A stretch of DNA of 64,000 nucleotides, taken from positions 1,054,001-1,118,000 of the forward strand of contig NZ_AKKC02000004.1 in NCBI RefSeq assembly GCF_000282095.2, read 5' to 3'. The notes beneath the pieces are model-generated. The model saw only the letters and a list, made by a program, of their open reading frames with translations, ran no database searches and was not told where the DNA came from. A program made the position numbers and the translations under genes. This document shows, piece after piece, positions 54,091 through 63,514 of this stretch. Each line of letters begins with the position of its first letter. Position 1 is the stretch's first letter. The stretch comes from Rhizobium sp. CF080 (GTDB lineage: Bacteria > Pseudomonadota > Alphaproteobacteria > Rhizobiales > Rhizobiaceae).

Positions 54091-55149
54091 ATGAAGGTTG
54101 GTACGCTCGCCATCCCGGTGCAGTGGCTTCTGCTGCTCGTACCCGGTCTTGTGCTGGGACAACTGCTGCAGCTGCTTTCTCTGCCTGCGGCGCTGATGCT
54201 CGGGCCAATGGTGATCGGCATCCTAATGGCTCGGGCGGACAGTACCGTCCGCATTCCGGACGTGCTGCACCGGATGGCGCAGGGGGTCGCCGGATGCCTG
54301 ATTGCCACCCATCTCGATTCGTCGCTGGTTGGGAAGATAGGCGAGATCTGGCCTGTCGTTATTGTCTTCGCGGCGCTGACTTTCGTCGCGTCCTGCCTCG
54401 TCGGCTGGATCTCGGGCCGGACGACAGGCATCGACGGGGAGGTCGCGATCTGGGGATTCATGCCGGGCATGGCAGGCACCGTCATTGCCATGGCGCACGA
54501 TCAGGGCCTCGACAGCCGAATGGTTGCACTCATTCAGACCGTCCGGCTGATGGTGGTCATCGCAACGATGGTGGTGGCAGCACTTTTCATCGTCGGAGCT
54601 TCGGTACCGCATCTCTCCGTAGGACAGGCGCCCGATATCGAATCCGTCGCCGTAGTTCTCGGACTGGCACTGATAGGCACTTTGGCGGCGAAGCATTTGC
54701 GGTTCATTCCCTCTGCGGCATCGCTCGTACCCCTGACCCTCGGTGGGGCGCTTCAGCTCGCGCACGTTAACCTCGCGGTGCCGGCATGGCTGGTTGCCCT
54801 GGCCTATCTCGCCTTTGGTGCGCATATCGGCCTGCGCATGACGCCCGATCTGCTGCGGACAGGTGCGCGTGCTCTGCCGTCGCTTTTAGGAGCCGCAATC
54901 CTACTGATGCTTCTCTGCGCGGCATCGGGGGTCGTGCTTTCGGTCGTTGTGGATGTCGACCTGATGAGTGCGCTTCTGGCGACTGTCCCGGGCAGTATCG
55001 ATTCCATTGCGTTGATTGCAGTCAACGCGAACGCCGACATGACCTTCGTGATGACCTTGCAGACCATGCGTCTCTTCGCCGTCTCGCTGTTCGCTCCCTT
55101 CGTGGCGCGCAGCATGATCCACATCCTTCGCCGGGGGAAGGCGAGCTGA
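54091..55149 (+). CDS. AbrB-family integral membrane protein (putative transporter)
   Basis: 352 residues, about ten hydrophobic segments, with the repeated halves typical of the AbrB/ammonia-monooxygenase-like family: LSLPAALMLGPMVIGILMAR near residue 29 and a second copy with LVPLTLGGALQ later. The MPGMAGTVIAMAHDQGLDSRMVALIQTVRLMVVI stretch is diagnostic. Function in the family is not settled; export or uptake of a small product is a guess. Confidence 0.83.
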   Translation: MKVGTLAIPVQWLLLLVPGLVLGQLLQLLSLPAALMLGPMVIGILMARADSTVRIPDVLHRMAQGVAGCLIATHLDSSLVGKIGEIWPVVIVFAALTFVASCLVGWISGRTTGIDGEVAIWGFMPGMAGTVIAMAHDQGLDSRMVALIQTVRLMVVIATMVVAALFIVGASVPHLSVGQAPDIESVAVVLGLALIGTLAAKHLRFIPSAASLVPLTLGGALQLAHVNLAVPAWLVALAYLAFGAHIGLRMTPDLLRTGARALPSLLGAAILLMLLCAASGVVLSVVVDVDLMSALLATVPGSIDSIALIAVNANADMTFVMTLQTMRLFAVSLFAPFVARSMIHILRRGKAS

Positions 55150-55203
55150 TTGCCTGCAGCAGCCCAACTCTCCGACAGCCTTTATCAACGGGAGAACAGA
55201 CAG

Positions 55204-55641
55204 ATGCACAAGCAAATCATCAAGGCGGACGTTCCGGAAAACGGCGGCGCCTACAACCTCTGCATCCGCTACGGCAACATGCTCTATCTGTCGGGGCTCG
55301 CTCCCTTCGACGCCGAGTTCTGTGCCGAGGTCGCTGCCGCGAGGGCGGCGGGCACCAAGGTCCCGCCGATGCCGGATACGCCATTTCCGAAGCAGGTCGA
55401 GATCATCATGGAGAATATCAAGAAGCTGGTCGAGGCGGCTGGCTCCAACATGGACTGCCTCCTGAAGACGAATGTCTGGTTGCGTGACCAGACCCAGGCG
55501 GAGGAGTTCGAGAAGGTCTATATCAGGTATTTCTCCAGTCGCGAGGCGCTGCCCGCCCGTGCCCGCATGCAGGCCGGCCGCACGCCGATGGATTGCGGCC
55601 TGGAGATCGAGGTGATCGCCTACGTCCCGGACGAAGCCTGA
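55204..55641 (+). CDS. RidA/YjgF-family protein
   Basis: 145 residues from ATG 55204. The fold elements YNLCIRYGNMLYLSGLAP, then ENIKKLVEAAGSNMDCLLKTNVWL, and the catalytic arginine R126 in QAGRTPMDCGLEIEVIA are conserved. RidA proteins hydrolyse reactive enamines/imines. In ring-degradation operons relatives remove amino groups (2-aminomuconate deaminase, RutC). A role on an enamine from ring opening fits. Confidence 0.88.
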   Translation: MHKQIIKADVPENGGAYNLCIRYGNMLYLSGLAPFDAEFCAEVAAARAAGTKVPPMPDTPFPKQVEIIMENIKKLVEAAGSNMDCLLKTNVWLRDQTQAEEFEKVYIRYFSSREALPARARMQAGRTPMDCGLEIEVIAYVPDEA

Positions 55642-55687
55642 TATCGCCGCACACTTTCGCTTCCGACAGAATGAGAAGGACCGCGCG

Positions 55688-57271
55688 ATGAGCAATTTCT
55701 CCCGAACCCAGCGGATAAGCAAGGACGTGGTCTGGACCGATGGCGGCGTGGTCGCCGCCCATCACCGCACGGCGGCGGAAGTCGGCGCGAAAGTCCTTGC
55801 CGAAGGCGGGGATGCAATGGATGCGGCGATTGCCACGTCGTTTGCGATCGGCGTCGTCGAACCTTGGATGAGCGGGCCGATGGGCGGCGGAATGATGACA
55901 CTTTGGCGTGCAAAGGAGGAGCGGGCCGAGACGATCGAGTTCGGCATGCGCGCGCCTCTCGGCCTCGATATCGCGGATTATCCACTGGTTGCGACCGGCG
56001 GTGTCTCCGACCTTTTCACCTGGGCGCGTGTCAGGGACGACCGCAATATCTTCGGGCCGCTGTCGATTGCCGTGCCGGGCCTGGTGGCGGGCATGGAACT
56101 CGCGCATCAGCGTTATGCGACGCGCTCCTGGGCCGACCTGCTCGAACCCGCCGTCGCACTGGCACGCAAGGGCATGCTGGTCGATTGGTACGCTTCGCTG
56201 ATGATCGCCGCCGTGACGCGGCAGCTGGCCAAGGACAAGGATGCGGCAAAGATATTCCTCGTCGATGGCCAATGGCCAAACATTGCCGGCTGGACCGACG
56301 TGAAGGAGAGCCGCCTCGACCAGTCGTCAATGGCCTCAGCGCTGCAGCGGCTCGCCGAAGCCGGCCCGCGGGATTTCTACGAGGGACGACTGGCCGAGGC
56401 TCTCGTCTCCGACATGGCCGAGAAGTGCTGCCCGCTTTCGGCCGCAGATCTCGCGACCTATCGCGCCCGCGTCAGCCAGACGCGCACAGTGACCTATCGC
56501 GGCGATGCGGTGATCCATGCGCCCTCCGGCCTCAGCGCTGGCGCCGACCTGGTCGCCACTCTCAAGCAGATGGAGCGCGAGCTTACGCCCGGGTCAAGCC
56601 CGGATGCCGGCAGCTATGTCGCCATGGCAAACGCCCTGCGGGATGCCTACCAGCATCGGCTGAACAATGCCGGCGACGAGGGCAACCACGCCGAAGCGCC
56701 GGCCTGCACCACGTCCTTCAGCATCGTCGACAAGCACGGCAATATGGTCAATGTCACACAGACGCTCCTGTCGAAATTCGGCAGCCGGGTCGTTTCGCCT
56801 TCGACAGGCATGCTGATGAACAACGGGATCATGTGGTTCGACCCGGAGCAGGGCAAGCCGAACTCGCTCGCCCCAGGCAAGGCGTGCCTGATGAACGTCT
56901 GCCCGACAATCGGCCAGTATCGCGGTCGGATGTTCGCGATCGGTGCCGCCGGAGGCCGAAAGATCCTGCCCGCCGTGACCAACCTCATCAGCTACATGGT
57001 CGACTACGGGATGACGCTGGAGGAGGCCTTCCATTTCCCACGCATCGATGTGAGTGGTGTTTCGCAGGTTATCGTCGACGAGGACCTGCGGGCCGATATT
57101 TGCGCGGCTGTGGAGGCGGTCGTACCGACCCAGACGGCAAAACGAACCGTCCACCCGTATGCCTTCGGCGTGCCGGTCGGTGTCATGCGAGAGAATGGGC
57201 GCAACTGCGGCGTGACCGAGATCATGGCGCCATGGGGCGATACTTGCTTGGAGGAAAACAGCCGATCCTGA
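55688..57271 (+). CDS. Gamma-glutamyltransferase-family protein
   Basis: 527 residues. The Ntn-hydrolase nucleophile threonine lies in ACTTSFSIVDKHGNMVNVTQTL, as in gamma-glutamyltranspeptidases and cephalosporin acylases. MDAAIATSFAIGVVEPWMSGPMGGG is the N-terminal hallmark. No signal peptide is evident, unlike secreted GGT. Possibly it hydrolyses an amide in the cytoplasm. Last gene of the long operon. Confidence 0.85.
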   Translation: MSNFSRTQRISKDVVWTDGGVVAAHHRTAAEVGAKVLAEGGDAMDAAIATSFAIGVVEPWMSGPMGGGMMTLWRAKEERAETIEFGMRAPLGLDIADYPLVATGGVSDLFTWARVRDDRNIFGPLSIAVPGLVAGMELAHQRYATRSWADLLEPAVALARKGMLVDWYASLMIAAVTRQLAKDKDAAKIFLVDGQWPNIAGWTDVKESRLDQSSMASALQRLAEAGPRDFYEGRLAEALVSDMAEKCCPLSAADLATYRARVSQTRTVTYRGDAVIHAPSGLSAGADLVATLKQMERELTPGSSPDAGSYVAMANALRDAYQHRLNNAGDEGNHAEAPACTTSFSIVDKHGNMVNVTQTLLSKFGSRVVSPSTGMLMNNGIMWFDPEQGKPNSLAPGKACLMNVCPTIGQYRGRMFAIGAAGGRKILPAVTNLISYMVDYGMTLEEAFHFPRIDVSGVSQVIVDEDLRADICAAVEAVVPTQTAKRTVHPYAFGVPVGVMRENGRNCGVTEIMAPWGDTCLEENSRS

Positions 57272-57408
57272 ATCTCGCTGGATCGATTGCGTATTGAATT
57301 TAATTTGGAGGGTGCCGGTCCACGATCATCGCCTCGCCCGGCATAGACGGTCGCCAGCGCGTCGCCGATGCCGGTATCACATCGCGAGGATAGTGCGGCG
57401 GGGCTTGG

Positions 57409-58380
57409 TTACGGCCGGTCCTTTTTCCCGGTGGATTTCGAGGGGCGGGGGAGCAGCGCCTTTTCCTCTTCTTCGGGATAGGCAAACCAATAGAAGCCGA
57501 CGTCGGCAAGACGCTGGGCTGCCGCGGCGGCATCCGGCTTGCGGTTGGCAACACCGGCAATCAGCGCTTCCAGCACGGCGAGAACGGCTGCATCCGATGT
57601 GGATGCGAAGCTGCGGCGGGCATGGGCGTAGACGACGACTTTGCCGAGCTTGGCCAGCGGCGAGGTCTGGCTGTCGGTGACGACCAGGATCGGAATATCT
57701 TGCTGGTGGGCGAGGCGCGTCATCGACACCGTGTCGCGCAGATAGCGAGGAAAGGCGATGGAGATCACCAGATCTTCCGGGCCGAAGCGTGCCAGATGTC
57801 GCGCTGCGGAGAGCGAGCCTCCACCACTTTCCACCACCCGGACATCACAGCCGATCGACTGTAGCCGGTGAGCCATGACGAGGGCCAGGCCGGCCGCGTT
57901 GTCGAAGCCGAGGATGAAGATGCGTTTCGCAGCGACGATCATGTCGACCGCCTGTTCTGCGCGGGCCGGGTCAAGATTGCCCAGGGAACCCTGCAAATTG
58001 GCGATATCCTCCATCAGCGAGGCAGCCACCACGTCTGGCGTGGTCGATTCCTCGGACAGCTTTCGCCTCAATTTCTCCACCGGTTCGAGCGCCGGCGCCA
58101 TGCCGCGCAGCAACTCGGCGCGGAATTCCGCATAACCTTCGAAACCCAGCTTGCGCGCGAAACGATTGGCACTCGCAACCGACACGCCGGTGATGTTCAC
58201 CGTATCGTTGATCGACAGGCCGGCGACCTTCATCGGGTACTTCAACACGTAGTCGGCAAAGGTTCTGAGTGCCTGAGACAGTTCCGGATAGATGGACTCG
58301 ATGCGCTCGGCGACCACCGAATTCGCCGGCAATCCTGCCGAGAGATAGGGTGCGTCATCGGGTGCCAAGGTGATATCCAT
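57409..58380 (-). CDS. RpiR/MurR-family transcriptional regulator with SIS domain
   Basis: 323 residues. An N-terminal helix-turn-helix (about residues 30-105, LRTFADYVLKYPMKVAGLSINDTVNITGVSVASANRFARKLGFEGYAEF) is followed by a SIS domain (about 150-290, KRIFILGFDNAAGLALVMAHRL, FPRYLRDTVSMTRLA). Effectors are usually phosphosugars, but catabolic RpiR members exist. It diverges from the ABC operon at 58498, which it likely controls. Confidence 0.9.
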   Translation of the reverse strand: MDITLAPDDAPYLSAGLPANSVVAERIESIYPELSQALRTFADYVLKYPMKVAGLSINDTVNITGVSVASANRFARKLGFEGYAEFRAELLRGMAPALEPVEKLRRKLSEESTTPDVVAASLMEDIANLQGSLGNLDPARAEQAVDMIVAAKRIFILGFDNAAGLALVMAHRLQSIGCDVRVVESGGGSLSAARHLARFGPEDLVISIAFPRYLRDTVSMTRLAHQQDIPILVVTDSQTSPLAKLGKVVVYAHARRSFASTSDAAVLAVLEALIAGVANRKPDAAAAAQRLADVGFYWFAYPEEEEKALLPRPSKSTGKKDRP

Positions 58381-58419
58381 TTCGGTCTTGTAAATATTTT
58401 TTCATTTGCTATCGTTCTC

Positions 58420-58436
58420 TGTAATAGTCGGTTACA
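58420..58436. promoter_or_regulatory. Inverted repeat TGTAA-N7-TTACA, candidate RpiR operator
   Basis: It lies in the 117-bp divergent gap. A second TGTAA (58389-58393) is nearby, and CTTGTAA at 58387 mirrors TTACAAG at 58432. Symmetry and position suggest a regulator site. Confidence 0.5.
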
Positions 58437-58497
58437 AGGCTTCCAACAACATCCATATCACGAAATTTTTCGGTCGAAAAAAACAGGGGAACTGACC

Positions 58498-59526
58498 ATG
58501 AAATTCGCGTCAAATGCCTTGTCGCGTCGTGCCTTCATGCTGGCGGGAGCGAGCGCCGCAGCTCTCGCAGGATTTTCCGGGTATTCGTTCGCCGCCACGC
58601 CCACCAAGGTTACCACGGCGCATGGCTGGATCTCGAACGTCCAGTATTCCGGGTTTTTCCTAGGCATCGAGAAGGGTTATTTCGAAGAATTCGGGGTGAG
58701 GGCGGAATTCCTGCCTGGCGGACCCAATACCCCGGATACGCTGGTGTCGCTGTCGGCCGGTCGTGCCGACATCGCCACCGCGAACTGGTTGCCTTTCCTC
58801 GACGCCATCCAGAAAGGTAACGAGTTCGTGCTGATCGGCCAGCAATGGGCCAAGAGCCCGGCGGCGGTCATGTCCATGGCCAAGAAGCCGCTTCTCAAGC
58901 CGCAGGATATCATCGGCAAGAAGATTCTCATCCAAAACCCGACGGACAAGGAAATCATCAACGCCATTCTCGATGGTGCGGGCCTTCCCCACGACTATAC
59001 GACGGCGCAGACGGGCTTCTCGCCGGAGCCGCTGCTTGCCGGTGATGGCGATGCCTATCTGGCATTCGCCACCAACCAGCCGATCACGCTGGAAAAGATG
59101 GGTCTCGTCGCCGGCAAGGATTTTCACGTCACCCTGCTCGAAGACCTCGGCTACCGGGTTTCCCAGGGGCTGTATCTCACCAGCCGCAAGTTCCTCACGG
59201 AAAACCGCCCGGCGGTGGTCGGCTATATGGCCGGTATGATCAAGGGCTGGAAGGCCGCTGCCGCCGACCAGCAGGCGGCGCTGGACACGGTGCTTAAGAA
59301 ATACGGCGTTGACCTCGGTCTCGACGCCACACAGCAGAAGCGCCAGAACGAGTTGCAGATGCCACTCGTCGTGCCAACGCCCGAGGCAAAAATCTTCGCG
59401 CTGAAGCCGGACGCCTTCACTGGCCCGATGACCGTGATCGCCAAGGCCGGCAAACGTACCGTGCCTGAATTCACCCAAATTGCCGATACGACCGTCGTTG
59501 ACGAAGCGATCAAGAAACTCGGCTGA
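58498..59526 (+). CDS. NMT1/SsuA-type ABC binding protein, copy 1 (Tat-exported)
   Basis: 342 residues from ATG 58498. The leader has SRRAFMLAGASAAALAGF, a twin-arginine signal. The mature part (GWISNVQYSGFFLGIEKGYF, FLPGGPNTPDTLVSLSAGRADI) belongs to the NMT1/THI5-like family that binds pyrimidine precursors, sulfonates and similar small molecules. The next gene is a paralogue. Confidence 0.9.
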   Translation: MKFASNALSRRAFMLAGASAAALAGFSGYSFAATPTKVTTAHGWISNVQYSGFFLGIEKGYFEEFGVRAEFLPGGPNTPDTLVSLSAGRADIATANWLPFLDAIQKGNEFVLIGQQWAKSPAAVMSMAKKPLLKPQDIIGKKILIQNPTDKEIINAILDGAGLPHDYTTAQTGFSPEPLLAGDGDAYLAFATNQPITLEKMGLVAGKDFHVTLLEDLGYRVSQGLYLTSRKFLTENRPAVVGYMAGMIKGWKAAAADQQAALDTVLKKYGVDLGLDATQQKRQNELQMPLVVPTPEAKIFALKPDAFTGPMTVIAKAGKRTVPEFTQIADTTVVDEAIKKLG

Positions 59527-59549
59527 TATTTCGAAAAAGGGATTACCTG

Positions 59550-60569
59550 ATGAAAAAGCTACTCGTATGCGCGGCGATGCTGATCGCCGCGACCGGCACC
59601 GCATTGGCTCAGGATGCGCCGAAGGTGAAGGTCCAGCTCGGCTGGATCGGCAATGTTCAATATGGCGAACAGTATATCGCTCTCGAGGATGGGCTCTTCA
59701 AGAAACACGGCATCGACGTGACGATCAGCGCCGGCGGCCCCAATGCACCGAGCGCGCTGACCTCGGTCGCAGCGGGCGATGCGGATATCGGTTATACCGG
59801 CTGGTTGCCCTTCCTCGATGCAGTCGCCAAAGGCAATGATTACGTGCTGATCGCGGCGCAGATGCAGACCTCGCCGCTCGGCATCATCTCGCTCAAGGAC
59901 AAGCCGATCCTCAAGCCGGAAGATATCGTCGGCGCGAAGATCCTGGCCCAGGGCCCGAACGAGAAGACCGCGATCGAGGCGACACTGTCGCTCGCCGGCC
60001 TGCCCAAGGACAAGTGGACCCAGGTGCCGGCCGGCTTCTCGCCGGAACCGCTGCTCTCCAAGGCGGGCGATGGTTATACCGGCTTTGGAACCAACCAGGC
60101 GATCACGCTCGAACAGATGGGCATGGTCAGGGACAAGGACTTCTTCTTCAAAAGCTTCGACGATCTCGGTTTCAAAGGGTACGCCGGCATTGCGTTCACC
60201 AGCCGCAAATATCTCAACGAGCATCGCGACCGCGTCGTCGCCTATCTCGAAGGGGTGATCGAGGCCTGGCAGAAGAACGAGAAGGATTTTTCCTACGCAC
60301 CGAAGCTGATCGTTCAGAAATACGGCGCCGATTACGGCCTCGATATCAAGCAACAGACGCGGCAGAACGAGGTGCAGGCGCCGTACTATCGGCCGGGCGG
60401 TGACCCAAATTATCCGATCTACTCGATCAAGCTCGACTATATCGCCGGCCCGATGATGGATGCCGCCCGTGCGACCGGCCGCACCAACCTGCCCGATGCA
60501 TCGAAGATCGCAGCACCCGACGTTGCGCTGGAGGCGCTCGCCAACATCAAGAAAAAGTCCGGCAACTGA
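59550..60569 (+). CDS. NMT1/SsuA-type ABC binding protein, copy 2
   Basis: 339 residues with an ordinary Sec signal (MKKLLVCAAMLIAATGTALA). It aligns with copy 1 throughout (GWIGNVQYGEQYIALEDGLF; GFSGEPLL-like GFSPEPLL; TSRKYLNEHR). The start has AAAGGG about 8 bp upstream. Confidence 0.9.
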   Translation: MKKLLVCAAMLIAATGTALAQDAPKVKVQLGWIGNVQYGEQYIALEDGLFKKHGIDVTISAGGPNAPSALTSVAAGDADIGYTGWLPFLDAVAKGNDYVLIAAQMQTSPLGIISLKDKPILKPEDIVGAKILAQGPNEKTAIEATLSLAGLPKDKWTQVPAGFSPEPLLSKAGDGYTGFGTNQAITLEQMGMVRDKDFFFKSFDDLGFKGYAGIAFTSRKYLNEHRDRVVAYLEGVIEAWQKNEKDFSYAPKLIVQKYGADYGLDIKQQTRQNEVQAPYYRPGGDPNYPIYSIKLDYIAGPMMDAARATGRTNLPDASKIAAPDVALEALANIKKKSGN

Positions 60570-60588
60570 AGAATTGGGAACCGAAGCA

Positions 60589-61983
60589 TTGACGACCACA
60601 ACCATACCCGAACGCGCCGATATCCTGATCCGGCGTGCCCATATCGTCACACTCGATCCGCAGAACCGGGTTCTGTCTGACGGGGCGCTCGCGATTTCCG
60701 GCAACCGGATCACCTGGATCGGCTCCAGCACCGATGCGGCGAGGATCGTCGCATCGGAGGTCATCGACGCCTATGAGCAGATCGTCATGCCAGGCATGAT
60801 CGATGCGCATTATCACACCGGCCAGCAGTTGCTGCGCGGCAAGCTGCAGGCGATCGGCCGCAAGCGGGTCATCAAGCTGCCGATCTGGAAGAACTATCTC
60901 ATCCCGTGGGAAAGCTGCCTGGAGCCGGAGGATGTGCATCTCTCCGGCATGGTCGGCTATTCCGACATGATCCAGGTCGGCACCACCTGTTTTGCAGAAG
61001 CCGGGGGCCCGCATCCCGACGAGATGGGCCGGGCGGCGGTCGAGGTCGGCATCCGCGGCTTCGTTTCGCAATCGACTGTCGACCAGTCTGCGAATATCGG
61101 CGCGACAGTGCCGTCGAACATGCTGTTCACCCATGACGAGGCGCTTGAAAAGAATGTTTCGCTGGTCAATCGCTGGAAAGACGGCGACCGGGTGAGGGCC
61201 TGGATGTCGCTCCGGCAAGTGATCGTCTGCTCGCCGGAACTGATCCGCGACATCGCGGCCGAAGCCAAGACCGCCGACGTCAAGATCCATACGCATCTCT
61301 GCGAAGGCAGCTACGAGATCGATTACACGGCGGAAAAGTTCGGGCTGCGCCCGACCGAATGGCTGGACAGTCTCGGCGTCCTTTCGCATCGTTTTCACTG
61401 CGCCCATTCGGTGCTTCTGTCGGATCGGGAGGTCGATCTCTACCAGAAACACCGCCTTTCCGCCTGCCACTGCGCCTTCGGGAATTATTCCATCGGCCAT
61501 CCGCGCCTCGTCGAGATGTGGCGACGCGGTATCGATATCGGTCTCGGCACCGATGGTCCCGGCGGCGGCGGTACCCTCGACTTGTTCCAGGTGGCAAAGA
61601 CCGCACGCATCGGCCAGCAGGCGATCCATTCCTCGACGCTGCACTGGAAGGATCCGATTTCAGCGGAAGAACTGCTGAAGGTCGCTACCCAGGGCGGTGC
61701 CAGGGCACTCGGGATCTTCGACCAGGTGGGAACGCTGGAAATCGGCAAGAAGGCCGATATTCTGATTGCCCGGACGGATACGATGGACCATCAACCGATG
61801 GAGGACCCACTCTTCGTGGCTGCCTCTGTCCTGGTGGGACGAGATATCGATACCGTGCTGGTCGACGGGCGGATCGTAATGCGCAAGCGCGAGCTGCTGA
61901 ATGTCGATGTCGAGCGTCTCAAGGCAAGGCTTCAGGAGCGCATGCCGATCATCTCCGAGCGGTTCGAAAGGCTGATCGCATGA
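60589..61983 (+). CDS. Metal-dependent amidohydrolase, TrzA/AtzB/SAH-deaminase-like
   Basis: 464 residues with a TTG start at 60589 (GGGA 9 bp upstream; another TTG at 60574 is possible). Metal and catalytic motifs: DAHYHTG near residue 68, KIHTHLCEG, CAHSVLLSD and GLGTDGPGG. The family hydrolyses or deaminates s-triazines, purines, pyrimidines and related rings. Its place inside the transporter operon suggests that the imported compound is its substrate. Confidence 0.87.
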   Translation: MTTTTIPERADILIRRAHIVTLDPQNRVLSDGALAISGNRITWIGSSTDAARIVASEVIDAYEQIVMPGMIDAHYHTGQQLLRGKLQAIGRKRVIKLPIWKNYLIPWESCLEPEDVHLSGMVGYSDMIQVGTTCFAEAGGPHPDEMGRAAVEVGIRGFVSQSTVDQSANIGATVPSNMLFTHDEALEKNVSLVNRWKDGDRVRAWMSLRQVIVCSPELIRDIAAEAKTADVKIHTHLCEGSYEIDYTAEKFGLRPTEWLDSLGVLSHRFHCAHSVLLSDREVDLYQKHRLSACHCAFGNYSIGHPRLVEMWRRGIDIGLGTDGPGGGGTLDLFQVAKTARIGQQAIHSSTLHWKDPISAEELLKVATQGGARALGIFDQVGTLEIGKKADILIARTDTMDHQPMEDPLFVAASVLVGRDIDTVLVDGRIVMRKRELLNVDVERLKARLQERMPIISERFERLIA

Positions 61984-62756
61984 GCGGAAGTTCGATCCTT
62001 CTGGATCATGTCGGCAAGGACTTCGAGATGGACGACGGCCGCAAGGTCGTCGCCGTCGAGGATGTGCGGCTGGAAATCGGCTCCGGCGAATTCGTGGCCC
62101 TGATCGGTCCCTCGGGCTGCGGCAAGAGCACGCTTCTGCGTATGCTTGCCGCGCTGGAACAACCGAGCCGCGGCCGGGTGACGGTGGATGGCAAGGCACC
62201 GGAAGAACTGTCCCGCAACCACCGCCTTGGCGTCGCCTTCCAGGATCACGCGCTGCTGCCATGGCTTTCTGTCGAGGCCAATATCGCCCTGCCGTTCCGC
62301 ATCGCCAACCGGTCCGTCGATCGTGCGCGCATAACCGACCTCATTTCGCTGGTCGGCCTCAAAGGGTTTGAAAAGGCGCGGCCGAGCCAGCTTTCCGGCG
62401 GCATGCGCCAGCGCGTCTCGATCGCCCGCGCGCTGGTTCTCAAACCCGACGTGCTGCTCCTCGACGAACCGTTCGGCGCACTCGACGCGGTGACGCGGCG
62501 GCAGATGAACCTCGAACTGCAGCGCATCTGGCAGGAGCAGCACATCTCCACCCTGCTGGTGACCCATTCGGTCGACGAGGCGCTGTTTCTCTCTGACCGC
62601 GTCGTCGTCATGTCCGGCCGTCCCGGCAGCATCCTCAAGGAGGTCACGGTCCCCTTCGGCCGGCCCCGTAACCCGGAGGTCATGCGTAGCGCCGAGTTCC
62701 ACGCGCTGGAAGACGAACTCACCGAAGCACTCGAACAGCGCGGGGTAGCGGCTTGA
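61980..62756 (+). CDS. ABC transporter ATPase (SsuB/TauB-like)
   Basis: 258 residues from the ATG overlapping the amidohydrolase stop (ATGA). Walker A GPSGCGKS at about 43-50, signature LSGGMRQR and Walker B LLLDEPFGALDAVT. Partner of the NMT1-type binding proteins and of the two following permeases. Confidence 0.93.
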   Translation: MSGSSILLDHVGKDFEMDDGRKVVAVEDVRLEIGSGEFVALIGPSGCGKSTLLRMLAALEQPSRGRVTVDGKAPEELSRNHRLGVAFQDHALLPWLSVEANIALPFRIANRSVDRARITDLISLVGLKGFEKARPSQLSGGMRQRVSIARALVLKPDVLLLDEPFGALDAVTRRQMNLELQRIWQEQHISTLLVTHSVDEALFLSDRVVVMSGRPGSILKEVTVPFGRPRNPEVMRSAEFHALEDELTEALEQRGVAA

Positions 62757-63514
62757 TCCGTATCTCCAGACAGCGTGCCCAGGACGTTGCATATGGCGCG
62801 ATCGGCATCCTGGCCTTCCTGGCATTGTGGGAATATATCGGCGTCAATCAGCTCGCGGGCCTGACATGGCCGCCGCTGAGCACGGTGCTTGCCTATCTCT
62901 TCGATCCGTCGCGGCAGGCACTTTTTACCCGGGCGATGAGCGCCAGCTTCTCGATGGTGGGCGCGGGCTATGTCGCAGGCACGCTGATTGGCGTAGTGCT
63001 GGCTTGCGTCGCGCATCTGGTTGTGCCGCTCCGGGAAGGGCTCGGGCGGTTTTCCTCCGTGGTCCATTCCATCCCATCGATCGCGCTGGCGCCGCTGTTC
63101 ATCATCCTGCTCAGCAAGGACTGGTCGGGCATGGCGATCGCCACGCTGAATGTCTATTTCATCGTCTTCATCGCCACCCAGTCGGGGCTTGCCGCAGCGA
63201 CGCGGGCACATCACAACGTCTTCACCACGCTCGGCTCCGGCCGTCTCACGCGTCTTGTCCGGCTCGAAGCGCCGGCAGCTTTACCCTCCATCGTGTCCGG
63301 GCTGAAATATGCGGTTCCCGCCGCCTTCATCGGCGCGATCATCGGAGAGTGGTTCGGAGCGACCCGCGGTCTCGGCCTGCTGATGGTCTCCGCCATGCAG
63401 AACTTCCAGATCCCGCTTCTGTGGAGCGCGGTGCTGCTGACGTCCGCCGGTTCGCTCGTCTCCTTCGGCCTGATGTCGCTTGTCGAGCGTTATGTCTATG
63501 CGAGGTATCGCTGA
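62753..63514 (+). CDS. ABC permease, SsuC/TauC-like, first
   Basis: 253 residues, TTG start overlapping the ATPase stop (TTGA). About six spans and the coupling loop TLGSGRLTRLVRLEAPAALPSIVSGLKY. It overlaps the next permease by one base. Confidence 0.9.
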   Translation: MIRISRQRAQDVAYGAIGILAFLALWEYIGVNQLAGLTWPPLSTVLAYLFDPSRQALFTRAMSASFSMVGAGYVAGTLIGVVLACVAHLVVPLREGLGRFSSVVHSIPSIALAPLFIILLSKDWSGMAIATLNVYFIVFIATQSGLAAATRAHHNVFTTLGSGRLTRLVRLEAPAALPSIVSGLKYAVPAAFIGAIIGEWFGATRGLGLLMVSAMQNFQIPLLWSAVLLTSAGSLVSFGLMSLVERYVYARYR

